A stretch of DNA of 45,272 nt from Methylophilaceae bacterium (GTDB taxonomy: Bacteria; Pseudomonadota; Gammaproteobacteria; Burkholderiales; Methylophilaceae), in contig JANZZG010000037.1 of assembly GCA_026419515.1 (NCBI GenBank), positions 1-45,272 of the forward strand, written 5' to 3'. The position numbers and the translations under genes are program-made. Of the stretch, positions 8,398-17,225 are shown one piece after another. The notes under the pieces are model-generated. The model had not been told where the DNA came from, made no database searches, and worked only from the letters and a program-made list of their open reading frames with translations. Numbering within the stretch: the stretch's first letter is position 1; every line of letters starts with the position of its first letter.

Positions 8398-9885
8398 TCA
8401 GTCGTTACGCCATTCCTGGTCGTGGCAGTCGAACAGGTGACGCGTGTCAGGCCCCCAGCTGCCAGCCGGATAGGTTTCCATTGGCGTTTCACCACGCTGC
8501 CAGGCCTTGAGGATGGGATCTACCACACGCCAAGCCCATTCTACCTCATCGAAACGAATGAACAGAGTCTTGTCCCCACGAATGACGTCCAGCAGCAGCG
8601 CCTCGTAGGCCTCCAACGGCTTTTCGTCGCCCTTGCGGTAGGAGGCATTGAGCGACACCATGCGGGTATCCATCATGCCCAGACCAGGAGCCCGCACATG
8701 CATTTCCATGTGCATGGACTCGGTGGGCTGGAGCGAAAGATAGATCCAGTTGGGCTCGATCTGTTCGTCTGGATCGGTGTGGAACAAATGTTGCGGCGGA
8801 TGCCTGAAGCGAATGGCAATGGTGGAATGCGTCTTGGCCATGCGCTTGCCAGTACGCAGATAGAATGGCACCCCACGCCATCGCCAGTTGTCGATGTAGA
8901 CCTTGGCGGCAGTGAACGTTTCCGTGGTGGAACCCGCCGCCACCCCCTGCTCTTCCAGATAGCCTTTCACCGCCTGACCCTTGATGGTGCCCGCAGTGTA
9001 CTGTGCACGCACCACGTGATCGGCCACCCGGTCCTCCGGAATGATGCGCATGGACTTCAGGACCTTCACTTTCTCATCGCGCACGGCATCCGCCTCCATC
9101 GTGGCCGGTGGCTCCATCGCCACCACGGTCAGCAGCTGCATCAGGTGGTTTTGCAACATGTCACGCAATGCCCCCCCCGATCTGTCATAGTAATCGGCAC
9201 GAGTACCGATACCCAGGTCTTCCGCCACGGTGATCTGCACGTGATTGATGAAGTTCCGGTTCCACAGCGGCTCGATCAGGGTATTGGCGAAGCGGAACAC
9301 CAGCAGGTTTTGTACGGTTTCCTTCCCCAGATAGTGGTCAATCCGGTAAATCTGCTCCTCGTCGAAATGGCGGTGCAGCGAGCGGTTGAGCAGCTGGGCG
9401 GACTCCAAGTCGGTCCCGAACGGCTTTTCCACCACGATGCGATGCAGGCCACGCGGCTCCGAAAAGCCGTATTCGTCCAGATAATTGATCACCGTGTTGA
9501 AATCGGATGGAATGATGGAAAGATAGAACACGATGTTGCTGCCGGCATTTTGCTCGGGGATTTCCAGCTTGTGTCGTAATCTTTGATAGAACTCGGGTTG
9601 ACGGATGTCTCCCGCCATGTAGGAGAAACGTTTGGCAAAGCGTTGGACAACTTCATTGTCCACCTTGTCACCAAATTTATCGTGTAACACTTTGCCCAAA
9701 TGTGCCAGCCATGACTCCTGGGTATGTTCCTGACGTCCCAGGGCAAGAATGCTCATGTCCGCAGGAATACGGCCAGCCGCTTCCAAGTTGTAGAGGCAGG
9801 GCAGCAACTTGATCGTGGCCAGATTGCCCGTCGCCCCGAAAATCACGAAGTGGCAAGGTCCCGGATTGTTTTGTCGATTCGCCAT
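8398..9885 (-). CDS. zwf: Glucose-6-phosphate 1-dehydrogenase
   Basis: A 495-residue enzyme oxidising glucose 6-phosphate to 6-phosphogluconolactone with NAD(P)+. The coenzyme motif is [14 protein letters not shown], with Asn where most homologues have Asp (GATGDL). The active site [21 protein letters not shown]'s core is intact, as are the [11 protein letters not shown] segment and [19 protein letters not shown]. The start ATG has GGGGAG seven bases upstream. It heads a three-gene operon with crcB and DUF190 and is divergent from glgA across 137 bases. gnd is nearby; the lactonase gene is not in the window. Confidence 0.96.
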   Translation of the reverse strand: MANRQNNPGPCHFVIFGATGNLATIKLLPCLYNLEAAGRIPADMSILALGRQEHTQESWLAHLGKVLHDKFGDKVDNEVVQRFAKRFSYMAGDIRQPEFYQRLRHKLEIPEQNAGSNIVFYLSIIPSDFNTVINYLDEYGFSEPRGLHRIVVEKPFGTDLESAQLLNRSLHRHFDEEQIYRIDHYLGKETVQNLLVFRFANTLIEPLWNRNFINHVQITVAEDLGIGTRADYYDRSGGALRDMLQNHLMQLLTVVAMEPPATMEADAVRDEKVKVLKSMRIIPEDRVADHVVRAQYTAGTIKGQAVKGYLEEQGVAAGSTTETFTAAKVYIDNWRWRGVPFYLRTGKRMAKTHSTIAIRFRHPPQHLFHTDPDEQIEPNWIYLSLQPTESMHMEMHVRAPGLGMMDTRMVSLNASYRKGDEKPLEAYEALLLDVIRGDKTLFIRFDEVEWAWRVVDPILKAWQRGETPMETYPAGSWGPDTRHLFDCHDQEWRND

Positions 9886-10022
9886 TAAAATTCTCCCCCC
9901 GATGATGCGGTATCCTTAACACATACGCACTGCCTTGCAGCATGAGCCTGGACGTGGGTATGATGCCATCGGACACACAACTTAAAAGCTACATTCTACC
10001 AGAACGATAATCAGGAGTACCT

Positions 10023-11471
10023 TTGCGCATTCTCATCGCTACCTCGGAAGCCTACCCTTTGATCAAAACCGGGGGACTGGCCGATGTTTCCGGATCTTTG
10101 GCCGATGCTTTACGTAAACAGGCGGTCGATGCACGAATTCTGATCCCGGGCTATCCCCAAGTACTGGCAAAAACCAAAGACCTGGAGCCCATCCAACGAC
10201 TCGATTTCATCCCGCAGGTTGGCTCGGTCACCCTGCTACAGGGCACGATGCCGGATCGGGGGACACCGGTTTACGTACTGGATCACCCTTATCTCTATCG
10301 ACGTGAGGGAGGGCCTTATCAGGACATGATGGGCCGAGACTGGGCCGACAATCCGTTGCGCTTTGGCGTGCTCTCTCACGTTGCCGCCGTGATGAGTTCG
10401 GGCCATAGCCCATTGGAATGGAAACCCGACATCGTGCACTGCAACGATTGGCAGACCGGACTTACCCCCGCCATCCTGCACTATTTTGGAACATCACGCG
10501 CCAAAACGGTACTCGGTATCCACAACCTGGCTTATCAAGGCAATTTCGCTCCGGAATGGGTTACACTGCTAGGTCTGCCACCGCACAGCTACCAGATCGA
10601 GGGGGTGGAATACTACGGTCAGATGTCATTCCTCAAGGCCGGAGTCTATTACGCAGATGCCATCATCACCGTCAGCCCGACTTATGCCAAAGAAATCCAA
10701 ACCGATGAATACGGTTGTGGAATGCAAGGATTGCTGAAAACCCGCGCACGAGTGTTGCGTGGCATCCTCAATGGGATCGACACCCGTGAATGGAACCCGG
10801 CAATCGACCCATACCTGGTCCGCAACTACGACATCGACCGCATCGGTGACAAGCAGGCCAACAAAGAGGCACTACAACTTCGGCTCGATCTGGATGTAGA
10901 CCCACATGCCCCTCTTTTGGCCGTAGTCAGCCGACTCGCTTACCAAAAAGGGCTGGACTTGCTGCTCGCCTGCGCGAGCACCTTGGTTCACGAAGGAGCA
11001 CAGATCGTACTGCTGGGCAGCGGTGACCCAGCTTTGGAATTCGGCTTCAACCAACTTCACAAGGCGCATCCAGGCCGGGTGAGCGTAACCATCGGTTACA
11101 GTGAGTCACTGTCCCACCAGATCATGGCGGGGAGTGACATCTTCCTCATGCCTTCACGTTTTGAGCCCTGCGGGCTGAATCAGATGTATGGCCTAGCCTA
11201 TGGGACACCGCCGGTCGTCAGGCGCACCGGCGGACTGGCCGATTCCGTCCATGATGCCTGCGAAACGAATCTGGAATCGGGTAAGGCTACGGGATTCGTG
11301 TTCGAACACGCAAACGAGGCTGAATTCCTGACCTGCATACGTCGCGCCGTGGGCACGTTCGAAGATAAGAAAACCTGGCGGAAACTGCAAACAAACGGCA
11401 TGCGGCAGGATTTGAGCTGGACGCGTAGTGCCAAGGAATACCTCGAAGTCTACCGCTCTTTACTTCAATAA
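10023..11471 (+). CDS. glgA: Glycogen synthase (ADP-glucose type)
   Basis: A 482-residue GT5 glycosyltransferase that adds glucose from ADP-glucose to glycogen. The ADP-glucose loop KTGGLADVSGSLADAL starts at residue 15; the C-terminal domain has VSRLAYQKGLDLLLAC and the catalytic SRFEPCGLNQMYGLAYGT with its two glutamate-region residues, then VVRRTGGLADSV. The start codon is TTG at 10023, with AGGAG five bases upstream; it gives the canonical MRILIATSEAYP. A clear hairpin terminator follows. It is transcribed divergently from zwf, opposing storage and oxidation of glucose phosphates. Other glg genes are not in the window. Confidence 0.96.
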   Translation: MRILIATSEAYPLIKTGGLADVSGSLADALRKQAVDARILIPGYPQVLAKTKDLEPIQRLDFIPQVGSVTLLQGTMPDRGTPVYVLDHPYLYRREGGPYQDMMGRDWADNPLRFGVLSHVAAVMSSGHSPLEWKPDIVHCNDWQTGLTPAILHYFGTSRAKTVLGIHNLAYQGNFAPEWVTLLGLPPHSYQIEGVEYYGQMSFLKAGVYYADAIITVSPTYAKEIQTDEYGCGMQGLLKTRARVLRGILNGIDTREWNPAIDPYLVRNYDIDRIGDKQANKEALQLRLDLDVDPHAPLLAVVSRLAYQKGLDLLLACASTLVHEGAQIVLLGSGDPALEFGFNQLHKAHPGRVSVTIGYSESLSHQIMAGSDIFLMPSRFEPCGLNQMYGLAYGTPPVVRRTGGLADSVHDACETNLESGKATGFVFEHANEAEFLTCIRRAVGTFEDKKTWRKLQTNGMRQDLSWTRSAKEYLEVYRSLLQ

Positions 11472-11532
11472 AACTGGCATTCTTATTGCTTCAGATTGGA
11501 CAGGCCATCTCCTGGCCCAATCTCCTCCCCTT

Positions 11533-11561
11533 CGGGCGCAACCATGCGCCCGTTTTCTTTT
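11533..11561 (+). terminator. Rho-independent terminator downstream of glgA
   Basis: An 8-bp stem CGGGCGCA/TGCGCCCG (11533-11540 with 11545-11552), loop ACCA, followed by TTTTCTTTT. It ends 22 bases before the convergent orn stop codon. Confidence 0.88.
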
Positions 11562-11583
11562 CCGAGGCGCGCTTCCAGGAGCC

Positions 11584-12132
11584 CTAGTCCAGCTTGATGA
11601 AGTGTTCGCGATAGTATTTCAGCTCCTCGATGGATTCGAGGATATCGGCCAAGGCGGTATGACTACTCTCCTTTTTGAAACCATCGTAAACCGCGGGTTT
11701 CCAACGGCGCGCCAGCTCCTTGAACACGCTCACGTCCAAGTTGCGGTAATGGAAATAGGCCTCGAGTTTGGGCATGTAGCGCGCCAGGAAGCGTCGATCC
11801 TGGCAGATGGAATTGCCGCACATGGGAGATTTCCCCGGTGGAACGTATTGCTCGAGGAATGCGATCATCAAGGCTTCTGCAGCAGTTTCGTCCAGGGTTG
11901 ATGCCTTCACCTTGTCGATCAGCCCGGATTTACCGTGGGTGGCTTTGTTCCAGGCATCCATGCCATCCAGCACTTCGTCCGGCTGATGCACCACCAGCAC
12001 CGGCGATTGCGCCAGTACATTGAGGCGGGCATCCGTGATGACCACGGCCATCTCCAGGATGCGATCGGTGTCCGGCTGCAGACCACTCATTTCGAGGTCT
12101 ATCCATATCAGATTATCGCCGTCCTGTGCCAT
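11584..12132 (-). CDS. orn: Oligoribonuclease
   Basis: A 182-residue 3'-5' exonuclease of the DEDDh family that degrades 2-5 nt RNAs, including pGpG from c-di-GMP breakdown. The catalytic DxE is in [11 protein letters not shown], the middle Asp follows [14 protein letters not shown], and the final HxxxxD is HTALAD. The frame is open 37 codons further upstream, but ATG 12132 gives the normal Orn N-terminus [15 protein letters not shown]. It is divergent from the M48 protease gene (52 bases apart) and convergent with glgA. Confidence 0.97.
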   Translation of the reverse strand: MAQDGDNLIWIDLEMSGLQPDTDRILEMAVVITDARLNVLAQSPVLVVHQPDEVLDGMDAWNKATHGKSGLIDKVKASTLDETAAEALMIAFLEQYVPPGKSPMCGNSICQDRRFLARYMPKLEAYFHYRNLDVSVFKELARRWKPAVYDGFKKESSHTALADILESIEELKYYREHFIKLD

Positions 12133-12184
12133 AATTGAGTTCCATGTTCTATTCCAAAGATAGATTTTAACTCGGTTTCGCCCG

Positions 12185-13441
12185 ATGACAGCGACTGCAT
12201 GCTCCATCCTGTTCGTCTGCCTGCTCGCCGCCACACTTTTCATCCAACAGTGGCTCGGGTGGCGGCAAATCCGTCACATTACGGCCCACCGTGAGGCAGT
12301 GCCAGCCGCGTTTTCCAGTAGTATCAGCCTGCAGGCCCACCAGAAGGCGGCTGACTACAACATCGCCAAGATTCGCCTGAGACTGTACGAAACGGCGACG
12401 CAAACGCTGCTGCTTTTGGTATTGACCTTAGGTGGCTTCCTGCAATGGCTGGACTCCAGTCTGGCAGAACTGCTGCAAACCCACCCGCTATGGCATGGCG
12501 GCTGTGTCATCGTGGTGACATTCATCATCACCGCACTGGTCGACATCCCCTTTGATTATTACCGCACGTTCGTCATCGACGCACGCTTCGATTTCAACAA
12601 GATGACTCCTGCCATGTTCTTCCAGGATGTGTTCAAGCATGCCGTGATCGGTCTCGTCCTGGGCCTTCCGTTGCTCGTCACGGCCCTGTGGCTGATGCAG
12701 AGTGCCGGACATACTTGGTGGCTGTGGTTGTGGTGTGTATGGGCGGTGTTCAATCTGTTCATCCTGGCCATCTACCCCACCTTCATCGCCCCGCTTTTCA
12801 ATCGATTCTCCCCCTTGACGGACGAATCACTGAAGATACGCATCGAAGCACTGCTGGCCAAGTGCGGGTTCAGGTCCCAAGGCTTGTTCGTGATGGATGG
12901 CTCACGACGAAGCAGTCACGGCAATGCCTATTTCACCGGGTTAGGGGCGAGCAAGCGTGTGGTTTTTTTCGATACGCTGCTGGAACGTTTGAATGCAGAT
13001 GAAATCGAAGCAGTATTGGCGCATGAGCTAGGTCACCATCACCATCATCATGTCATCAAACGCATCATCATGATGTTCGTCACCAGTTTTGCCGGCCTCG
13101 CCCTGCTGGGCTGGCTCAAGCAAGAAACGTGGTTCTATGCTGGCCTCGGTGTCAGCACCCCCAGTGATCACATGGCCCTGTTGTTGTTCTTGCTGATTTC
13201 GCCAGTACTGACTTTCATCCTGCGACCCTTGTTCGCAGCCTATGCCCGCCAGAACGAATTCGAGGCCGATGCGTATGCTGCACGACACAGTAATGCCAAG
13301 CATCTGATCGAGGCGCTAGTCAAGCTGTACCGGGACAATGCTTCCACACTGACACCGGATCCATTGCATTCGGCTTTTTATGATTCGCACCCGCCGGCCA
13401 GTATTCGGATCGCTCGCCTGGAAAAGCAGGTGCCCGTTTAG
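12185..13441 (+). CDS. M48 family membrane metalloprotease (Ste24/CAAX protease 1-like)
   Basis: A 418-residue integral membrane zinc protease with several hydrophobic helices (for example residues 5-20, 70-90, 100-120, 155-175, 180-205). The zinc motif HELGH is at 280-284 and the third ligand lies in [13 protein letters not shown] (about 357-369). Families with this layout degrade or mature membrane proteins. The HEXXH motif runs straight into six consecutive histidines (284-289), where relatives usually have mixed basic residues. No clear Shine-Dalgarno is seen. Its stop lies inside the ribosome-binding region of the following cytochrome gene, so it probably heads the operon to 16057. Confidence 0.92.
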   Translation: MTATACSILFVCLLAATLFIQQWLGWRQIRHITAHREAVPAAFSSSISLQAHQKAADYNIAKIRLRLYETATQTLLLLVLTLGGFLQWLDSSLAELLQTHPLWHGGCVIVVTFIITALVDIPFDYYRTFVIDARFDFNKMTPAMFFQDVFKHAVIGLVLGLPLLVTALWLMQSAGHTWWLWLWCVWAVFNLFILAIYPTFIAPLFNRFSPLTDESLKIRIEALLAKCGFRSQGLFVMDGSRRSSHGNAYFTGLGASKRVVFFDTLLERLNADEIEAVLAHELGHHHHHHVIKRIIMMFVTSFAGLALLGWLKQETWFYAGLGVSTPSDHMALLLFLLISPVLTFILRPLFAAYARQNEFEADAYAARHSNAKHLIEALVKLYRDNASTLTPDPLHSAFYDSHPPASIRIARLEKQVPV

Positions 13442-13454
13442 GAAGGAGACGATG

Positions 13455-13766
13455 ATGAGAAATTATCTGATCCTGCTTGCCGCCATTGCCTTTACCTCCT
13501 CCGCGCAAGCCGACCCGTTTGCCGGCGGCGACCCGAAGGCCGGCAAACGACTGGTGGAAAAATACTGTGTGGCCTGCCATGCCAGAAGCCATGGGGGAGA
13601 TGGCTCGGCCATCTATACCCGTCCGGACAGACGAGTCAAATCGGCTCAGGGGCTGCTTTCGCAAATTCGCATCTGCAATACCAATCTTGGACTCAAATGG
13701 TTCGAGGAGGAAGAATTGCACGTGGCACGCTACCTCAATGACAAGTATTACCATTTCGAACAATGA
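13455..13766 (+). CDS. Small periplasmic c-type cytochrome
   Basis: A 103-residue precursor. The signal peptide MRNYLILLAAIAFTSSAQA is followed by a mature part with one haem site, CVACH (residues 38-42). The conserved-looking ICNTNLGLKWFEEEEL comes later. The mature chain has no methionine, so the usual Met axial ligand is absent; His46 or C-terminal histidines could be the sixth ligand, or the haem may be five-coordinate. GGAAGGAG at 13441-13448 supports ATG 13455, six bases away, over ATG 13452. Its stop overlaps the hemerythrin start (ATGA). Electron-transfer partner unknown. Confidence 0.85.
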   Translation: MRNYLILLAAIAFTSSAQADPFAGGDPKAGKRLVEKYCVACHARSHGGDGSAIYTRPDRRVKSAQGLLSQIRICNTNLGLKWFEEEELHVARYLNDKYYHFEQ

Positions 13767-14254
13767 TGGATGAGCGCTCCCCAGCGATGCTGCCACCTTT
13801 TCCCCTATCTATCGCGATTTCCGAGGGCGACCGCTTGCGCATCGTGCAGGAACACGATCGACTGACGGCGTTCTTGCACGACCTGCAACATACCTGCAGC
13901 GAATTCGACACGTCCGTCGACTGCAAACGATGTGGCAGGGAGAAAATGGCTTCCTGTCAAGGGTTGCTGGTATCCTTCCAGTTCGACTTCATCGAGCTGA
14001 TCGAGGAGCATTTCGAGCATGAAGAAGAGCTCATGCGCCGCTGCCTCGCATCGCCCGAGGATGACGCGTATTTCCGTCACCATCAAGCGGAGCATACCAG
14101 GCTATTGCAAGAGATCAGGAACGTGCTGATTCCCCAATCGACGCAAATGAGTCATCATGGGCAGACCGCGGCTGCCATACGGTTGTTACAGGAAAAAATC
14201 ACCGAGATTTTCAGTCAGCACACCCTCGATTTCGACCAGCATCTCCTGAAGTGA
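13763..14254 (+). CDS. Hemerythrin-like di-iron protein with extra cysteines
   Basis: 163 residues, predicted cytoplasmic (no signal peptide). All ligand positions of a hemerythrin four-helix bundle are present: His31, His83-x3-Glu87 (HFEHEEELM), His107-x3-His111, and His153-x4-Asp158. Hemerythrins bind O2, and some relatives act in NO or iron handling. Unusual is a cysteine set between helices one and two (Cys45, 54, 57, 65, plus Cys94), including CKRCGREKMASC, which could bind a metal or be redox active. The start overlaps the cytochrome stop by four bases, and its stop overlaps the rsgA GTG by four. Confidence 0.88.
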   Translation: MMDERSPAMLPPFPLSIAISEGDRLRIVQEHDRLTAFLHDLQHTCSEFDTSVDCKRCGREKMASCQGLLVSFQFDFIELIEEHFEHEEELMRRCLASPEDDAYFRHHQAEHTRLLQEIRNVLIPQSTQMSHHGQTAAAIRLLQEKITEIFSQHTLDFDQHLLK

Positions 14255-15129
14255 CTGCCACTGAGCACACTACATATGGCTTGGTCGTCTCATCTTACGG
14301 CAAGCGCTACGACGTCGAGCTGCCAGAGGGCCGCCTCATCAGTTGCGTGACACGTGGCAAGAAAAGTGAACTGGCCTGTGGCGATCGCGTCGAAATCAAG
14401 CAGACCAGCATGAATGAAGGGGTGGTGGAACGGTGGCTCGAACGCCGCAGTCTGTTCTACCGCAGCAATGCCTTCCGTAAAAAACTACTGGCGGCCAACG
14501 TGACACAGGTCATCATCGTGCTGGCGGCCCGCCCGTCCTATCATCCCGAATTGCTCGACCGTTGCCTGGTGGCTGCCGAAGCCGAAGGGGTACGCACCCT
14601 GCTGTTGCTCAACAAAGCCGACCTGCCCGAAACGGCTGCGACGTTGGAAAAATTGCGCCTTTATGAAAAGCTTGGGTATGCCGTGCTCGTCGTCAGTGCC
14701 AAGCAAGACGTCGCACCCCTGCGACCGTGGCTGGCAGGACAGACCAGCATCCTGGTGGGACAATCCGGCATGGGCAAATCGACCTTGATCAATGCACTAC
14801 TGCCCACAGCCCGGGCTCGTACCCGGGAAATCTCGACGGCCCTGGACAGTGGTAAGCATACCACTACCGCCACCCGTCTCTATCGTCTCGATCCCAACAG
14901 CAGTTTGATCGATTCTCCTGGTTTGCAAGAATTCGGGCTCGCCCACCTGACACAGGAACAGATTGAATCCGCTTTCATAGAATTCCGCCCTTTCCTGGGA
15001 CGATGTCGGTTCAACGACTGCCGTCATCTGAACGAACCGGACTGCGCAATACGCCTGGCCGTGGAACGTGGCGACATCGCGCTGGAACGCTTGCGGTGCT
15101 ACCATAGGATCCTCCAAAACCCGGCGTGA
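14251..15129 (+). CDS. rsgA: Ribosome small subunit-dependent GTPase RsgA
   Basis: A 292-residue circularly permuted GTPase that checks late 30S maturation. An N-terminal OB-fold (TYGLVVSSYGKRYDVELPEG) precedes the GTPase domain with G4 LLLNKADLPE, then G1 GQSGMGKSTLINALL, and G3 DSPGLQEFGL; this order is the permutation. The C-terminal zinc motif is CRFNDCRHLNEPDC. The start is GTG, overlapping the hemerythrin stop (GTGA). In many proteobacteria rsgA neighbours orn or an M48 protease; here orn is divergent next to the same cluster. Confidence 0.96.
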   Translation: MTATEHTTYGLVVSSYGKRYDVELPEGRLISCVTRGKKSELACGDRVEIKQTSMNEGVVERWLERRSLFYRSNAFRKKLLAANVTQVIIVLAARPSYHPELLDRCLVAAEAEGVRTLLLLNKADLPETAATLEKLRLYEKLGYAVLVVSAKQDVAPLRPWLAGQTSILVGQSGMGKSTLINALLPTARARTREISTALDSGKHTTTATRLYRLDPNSSLIDSPGLQEFGLAHLTQEQIESAFIEFRPFLGRCRFNDCRHLNEPDCAIRLAVERGDIALERLRCYHRILQNPA

Positions 15130-15136
15130 GTGTGAC

Positions 15137-16057
15137 ATGTCCACTGCTTTCATTTCTCATCCCGACACTCTGCTGCACGTGATGGATGGCCATCATCCGG
15201 AGTCTCCCGCACGCATTTCGGCCATCAAGGATAGGCTGATGTCAGCGCACCTGTACGACTATCTGCAAGTACACGATGCCCCGCCGGCAACCGATTCGCA
15301 GCTGGCGCGGGTCCACACCCCGGCATATATACGCCACATTCGCGCCATAGCCCCGCAAGCCGGTGTGGTGCGTCTCGACCCAGATACCGTGATGGGGCCG
15401 ATGACCCTTGCTGCAGCGCTTCGTGCGGCGGGCTCGGCCATTTTGGCGGTCGACCTGGTGATGTCCGGCAAGGCACGCAATGCGTTCTGCTGCGTACGAC
15501 CGCCTGGCCACCACGCCGGGCGCTCCCGGGCCGCAGGCTTCTGCATTTTCAACAATGTCGCGGTGGGGGTGGCCCATGCGCTGGCGGAATACGGGATTCA
15601 GCGCGCCGCCATCATCGATTTCGACGTGCATCATGGGGATGGCACCGAAGACATATTCCGCGAGAATCCTCGCGTCATGTTGTGCTCGACTTTCCAGCAC
15701 CCATTCTATCCTTACCGGGGGGCCGACACCCGTAGCGAACATGTGATCAATGTGCCTTTACCCGCCGGTACGGATGGTGCCGCCTTTCGCCAGGCGGTGG
15801 AACGCGAATTCGCCCCCGCCCTGGAAAAATTCGCGCCACAATTCGTTTTCGTTTCGGCGGGTTTCGACGCTCACCGCGACGACCCCCTGGCCGACCTACG
15901 TCTGGTCAGAAGCGATTACGTCTGGGTGACGGAATTCATCCTGGAAGTGGCGCGCCGACATGCGCAAGGGCGTGTCGTTTCGGTGCTGGAAGGCGGCTAT
16001 GAGCTCGTGGCATTGGCGGACAGCGTTACTGCCCACATTCGCACTTTGGTCGGGTGA
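15137..16057 (+). CDS. Histone deacetylase-family amidohydrolase
   Basis: 306 residues of the zinc-dependent arginase/deacetylase fold. The motifs VRPPGHHAGRSRAAGFCIFN (catalytic His pair), IIDFDVHHGDGTEDIF (zinc Asp and His) and FVSAGFDAHRDDPLADLRL (second zinc Asp) are complete, so the enzyme should be active. Bacterial members deacetylate acetylpolyamines, acetylated small molecules or proteins such as acetyl-CoA synthetase (AcuC); the substrate here is unknown. ATG 15137, seven bases after rsgA, was chosen over a longer frame because it gives the usual N-terminus FISHPDTLLHVMDGHHPE. It closes the operon and is convergent with the Gfo/Idh gene. Confidence 0.92.
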   Translation: MSTAFISHPDTLLHVMDGHHPESPARISAIKDRLMSAHLYDYLQVHDAPPATDSQLARVHTPAYIRHIRAIAPQAGVVRLDPDTVMGPMTLAAALRAAGSAILAVDLVMSGKARNAFCCVRPPGHHAGRSRAAGFCIFNNVAVGVAHALAEYGIQRAAIIDFDVHHGDGTEDIFRENPRVMLCSTFQHPFYPYRGADTRSEHVINVPLPAGTDGAAFRQAVEREFAPALEKFAPQFVFVSAGFDAHRDDPLADLRLVRSDYVWVTEFILEVARRHAQGRVVSVLEGGYELVALADSVTAHIRTLVG

Positions 16058-16135
16058 AGAACCAGATGTGACACCACCAGGGCTCACAGGCCTTGCAATG
16101 GAATGCATCGATCCGCAATGACCCGCTTCCCGCCA

Positions 16136-17149
16136 TCAAACCACGGGTTCGGCTTTGCCACTACGGGTGGAATTCATCACCGCAACGAGGGCACGGCAGT
16201 TGGCTTTGGCATCCTCGAGGCTCAGTAATGGCGCTCTGCCCTTCAACACGCAGTCGCTGAAATGCTCGATTTCCAGATTGAAATGGTTGGCTGCCGGGTA
16301 GCGTTCCACCGCTTCGCGCCCATCGTCCGTCCACCAGGAAATCACCGGCACGTCGCCGGGCAGCTGCCACGCGGCGTGGCATTTGACGCCCCCCCGGGTG
16401 CCCAGGATTTCGTATTCCGACTTGCGGGAGCGTTCGAAGCTGATGTCGAAATGGCCGAACCGGCCTGCCCCGAAATCCAGCACGCCGCTCATCACGCTGT
16501 CCGCCCCGCTTTCCGTGTATTTGGCCACCGCCCATGCGGCTAGCGGCTCCGTTCCGAAACACCAGCGCAGAGAATGGATGGCATAGGGCCCGATGTCCCA
16601 TAGCGCACCTCCACCCTGCTCGATAGGCCGTGCCAGTCGATAAAGGCGTGCCGGGCGCATCAGGAAAGAATAACTGGCGCGCGCCGAGCGCACTTCGCCG
16701 ATCAGCCCGGAAGCGACGATTTCCTGCACGCGCGCATGCTGGGGATGGAACCGGTACATGAACCCTTCCATCGCAATGACCCGGTGCTGGGCGGCGGCAG
16801 CCTCGATGGCCTCGATGTCCGCCACCGCCAGCGCCATCGGCTTTTCGACCAGGACGTGCTTGCCCGACCGGATGGCGCGCAGCGCCCATTCCGCGTGCTC
16901 ATGGTTGGCGAGAGGCAGATAGACGGCCTGTACCGCGCCATCTTCCAGCAGGGCTTCCAGAGTGTCGTGGATGCGCACGTCCCGCACGTCGGGTGCATAC
17001 CTGCACAGCGTTTCCTGCGCCGCGCCCGGGCGGCGGCTGGCGATCGCCGCCAGCTGCGCGTTGGATGCTTCGACGATGGCCGGCAGCAGGCGCTCGTTGA
17101 CACGCGCCGCTCCCAGAATACCCCAGCGCAATTTGGTTTGGTCGTTCAT
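16136..17149 (-). CDS. Gfo/Idh/MocA family NAD(P)-dependent oxidoreductase
   Basis: 337 residues. The N-terminal Rossmann fold has RWGILGAARVNERLLPAI; HVLVEKPMALAVADIEAIE carries the family EKP motif, and the C-terminal domain includes GGGALWDIGPYAIHSLRWCFG, a typical substrate-domain segment. Members oxidise sugars, inositols or related polyols, or reduce biliverdin; the substrate here cannot be deduced. The frame is open 28 codons further upstream, but ATG 17149 gives the normal N-terminus and has AGGGG four bases upstream. It is divergent from the peroxiredoxin gene across 76 bases that contain an IscR-like palindrome. Confidence 0.9.
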   Translation of the reverse strand: MNDQTKLRWGILGAARVNERLLPAIVEASNAQLAAIASRRPGAAQETLCRYAPDVRDVRIHDTLEALLEDGAVQAVYLPLANHEHAEWALRAIRSGKHVLVEKPMALAVADIEAIEAAAAQHRVIAMEGFMYRFHPQHARVQEIVASGLIGEVRSARASYSFLMRPARLYRLARPIEQGGGALWDIGPYAIHSLRWCFGTEPLAAWAVAKYTESGADSVMSGVLDFGAGRFGHFDISFERSRKSEYEILGTRGGVKCHAAWQLPGDVPVISWWTDDGREAVERYPAANHFNLEIEHFSDCVLKGRAPLLSLEDAKANCRALVAVMNSTRSGKAEPVV

Positions 17150-17158
17150 GGCGCCCCT

Positions 17159-17183
17159 ATTGTTGACTTTATTAGTCGGATAT
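17159..17183. promoter_or_regulatory. IscR type 1-like (Rrf2 family) binding site
   Basis: The 25 bases form an interrupted palindrome with halves ATTGTTGACT and AGTCGGATAT around TTATT. Compared with the E. coli type 1 IscR consensus, as I recall it (ATASYYGACT, RWWWY, AGTCRRSTAT), 22 of 25 positions agree, including both GACT/AGTC cores. It lies 42 bases before the peroxiredoxin ATG and nine bases before the Gfo/Idh ATG, overlapping a possible -35 (TTGACT, 17163-17168) for the peroxiredoxin gene. Confidence 0.6.
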
Positions 17184-17225
17184 GGAATTCTATCCACAAA
17201 TCCCCCGACATCACAAGGAGGCATC

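Noticed and set aside
8332..9579. Long plus-strand open frame of 415 codons antisense to zwf
   Set aside because: It is the mirror of a certain gene, is rich in His/Gln/Arg as expected from an antisense frame, has no recognisable domain and no ribosome-binding site.
13022..13051. Six-histidine run as an artificial tag or cloning artefact
   Set aside because: It lies inside a full-length gene with natural flanks, starts with the catalytic His of HEXXH and uses ordinary surrounding sequence.
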